From Candidatus Zhuqueibacterota bacterium (GTDB lineage Bacteria > Zhuqueibacterota > Zhuqueibacteria > Thermofontimicrobiales > Thiofontviventaceae), in assembly GCA_016926625.1 (NCBI GenBank), contig JAFGOE010000083.1, forward strand, positions 24,569-88,568: a stretch of 64,000 bases of DNA, read 5' to 3'. Under the pieces are notes generated by a model that was not told the origin of the DNA, ran no database searches, and saw only the letters and a list, made by a program, of their open reading frames with translations. This document shows positions 63,918 through 64,000 of the stretch, in pieces. Each line of letters opens with the position of its first letter. Position 1 is the first letter of the stretch. Position numbers and translations under genes: made by a program.

Positions 63918-64000
63918 TAATGGACACTCAGTTGAGTTTGTGCGTTCAATAATTAACAAAATTGGAGTGTCTATATGAATCAAAAGAAATCAAGACGGCG
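63918..64000 (+). mobile_element. Left end of an insertion sequence, partial
   Basis: Sequence unrelated to gldA starts near 63918-63921 (TGGACACTCAG) and continues to the window edge. GACACTC (63923-63929) and GAGTGTC (63965-63971) form a perfect 7-bp inverted repeat, the second arm overlapping the ribosome site of the transposase. This is the structure some elements use to block translation from outside transcripts. The family (perhaps IS3-like) and the target duplication cannot be decided from 80 bp. Confidence 0.65.
63975..64000 (+). CDS. Transposase, 5' end only
   Basis: An ATG at 63975 with GGAG seven bases before it starts MNQKKSRR and runs off the window. The basic start and its place just inside an IS end suggest a transposase or OrfA; no domain is visible yet. 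Confidence 0.55.

Noticed and set aside
1-64000. tRNA, rRNA genes or CRISPR arrays
   Set aside because: Reading the intergenic stretches on both strands, I saw no cloverleaf-like sequence, rRNA segment or regularly spaced direct repeats; a tRNA scan would confirm this.

Overview
The window looks like chromosomal DNA of a Gram-negative, probably anaerobic or microaerophilic bacterium. The signs are signal peptides, lipoproteins and a Tat-lipoprotein signal, a B12-dependent class II ribonucleotide reductase, ferrous-iron uptake by Feo, a flavodoxin-ferredoxin fusion and several [4Fe-4S] proteins. Base composition is moderate to low in GC and intergenic DNA is very AT-rich. Nothing identifies the phylum. 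The mix (RNase HIII, FG-GAP propeller protein, SLH-like/TPR protein, stand-alone TrpB2, PocR sensor kinase) would fit an FCB-type or candidate phylum, but this is a guess. Strong promoters share one pattern, TTGAC(A/T/C) then 16-17 bp then TATATT, seen before lexA, the trp leader, nrdJ, the transglutaminase gene, the D-amino-acid operon and the PocR kinase operon.

Layout. 1-1.3 kb: end of a HAMP-PP2C phosphatase. 1.5-6.7 kb (minus): trans-sulfuration enzyme, RNase HIII, and a UvrD-like helicase fused to an Fe-S nuclease. 7-10.1 kb (minus): iron operon dtxR-like/feoA/feoB/FeoB-associated protein with a palindromic operator. 10.3-12.7 kb: orphan SbcC/Rad50. 12.7-20.1 kb (minus): PhzF, peroxiredoxin, acyl-CoA ligase, a PHP protein with an NDK-like tail, a radical SAM protein and an amino-acid permease. 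20.5-24.4 kb (plus): TPR/SLH-like protein and a seven-bladed FG-GAP protein. 24.6-30.3 kb (plus): SOS mutagenesis cassette lexA, VOC gene, catalytically dead ImuB-like Y-family protein, dnaE2. 30.6-32.8 kb: tex, ending in a strong terminator.

33.0-35.5 kb (minus) holds the most interesting locus. A consensus promoter is followed by a 33-codon leader peptide with five consecutive Trp codons and an intrinsic terminator. Behind these lie an SbnI/SerK-like (ParB/Srx fold) putative serine kinase and then a stand-alone TrpB2. Because TrpB2-class enzymes are reported to use O-phospho-L-serine, and SbnI/SerK make O-phospho-L-serine, the operon reads as a two-step tryptophan route from serine and indole, repressed by charged tRNA-Trp through transcription attenuation.

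35.5-42.3 kb (minus): a likely operon for a D-threonine-aldolase-like enzyme, ArfB, acyl-CoA synthetase, Glu/Asp racemase homologue, inositol monophosphatase and an NtrC-type regulator. 42.4-49 kb (minus): SWIM-SNF2 helicase, an unknown protein, signal peptidase I and a transglutaminase. 49.3-52.3 kb (minus): nrdJ with candidate NrdR boxes around its promoter. 52.6-60.2 kb: a 59-residue zinc-ribbon protein (plus), then on the minus strand an unknown helical protein, an EFR1 protein, a GIY-YIG protein, an esterase, a D-aminoacylase, a methyltransferase and a beta-lactamase-fold lipoprotein. 60.5-63.6 kb (plus): PocR-domain histidine kinase, atypical receiver and small membrane protein. 63.7-64.0 kb: the 3' remnant of a glycerol dehydrogenase gene cut by an insertion sequence that runs off the window.
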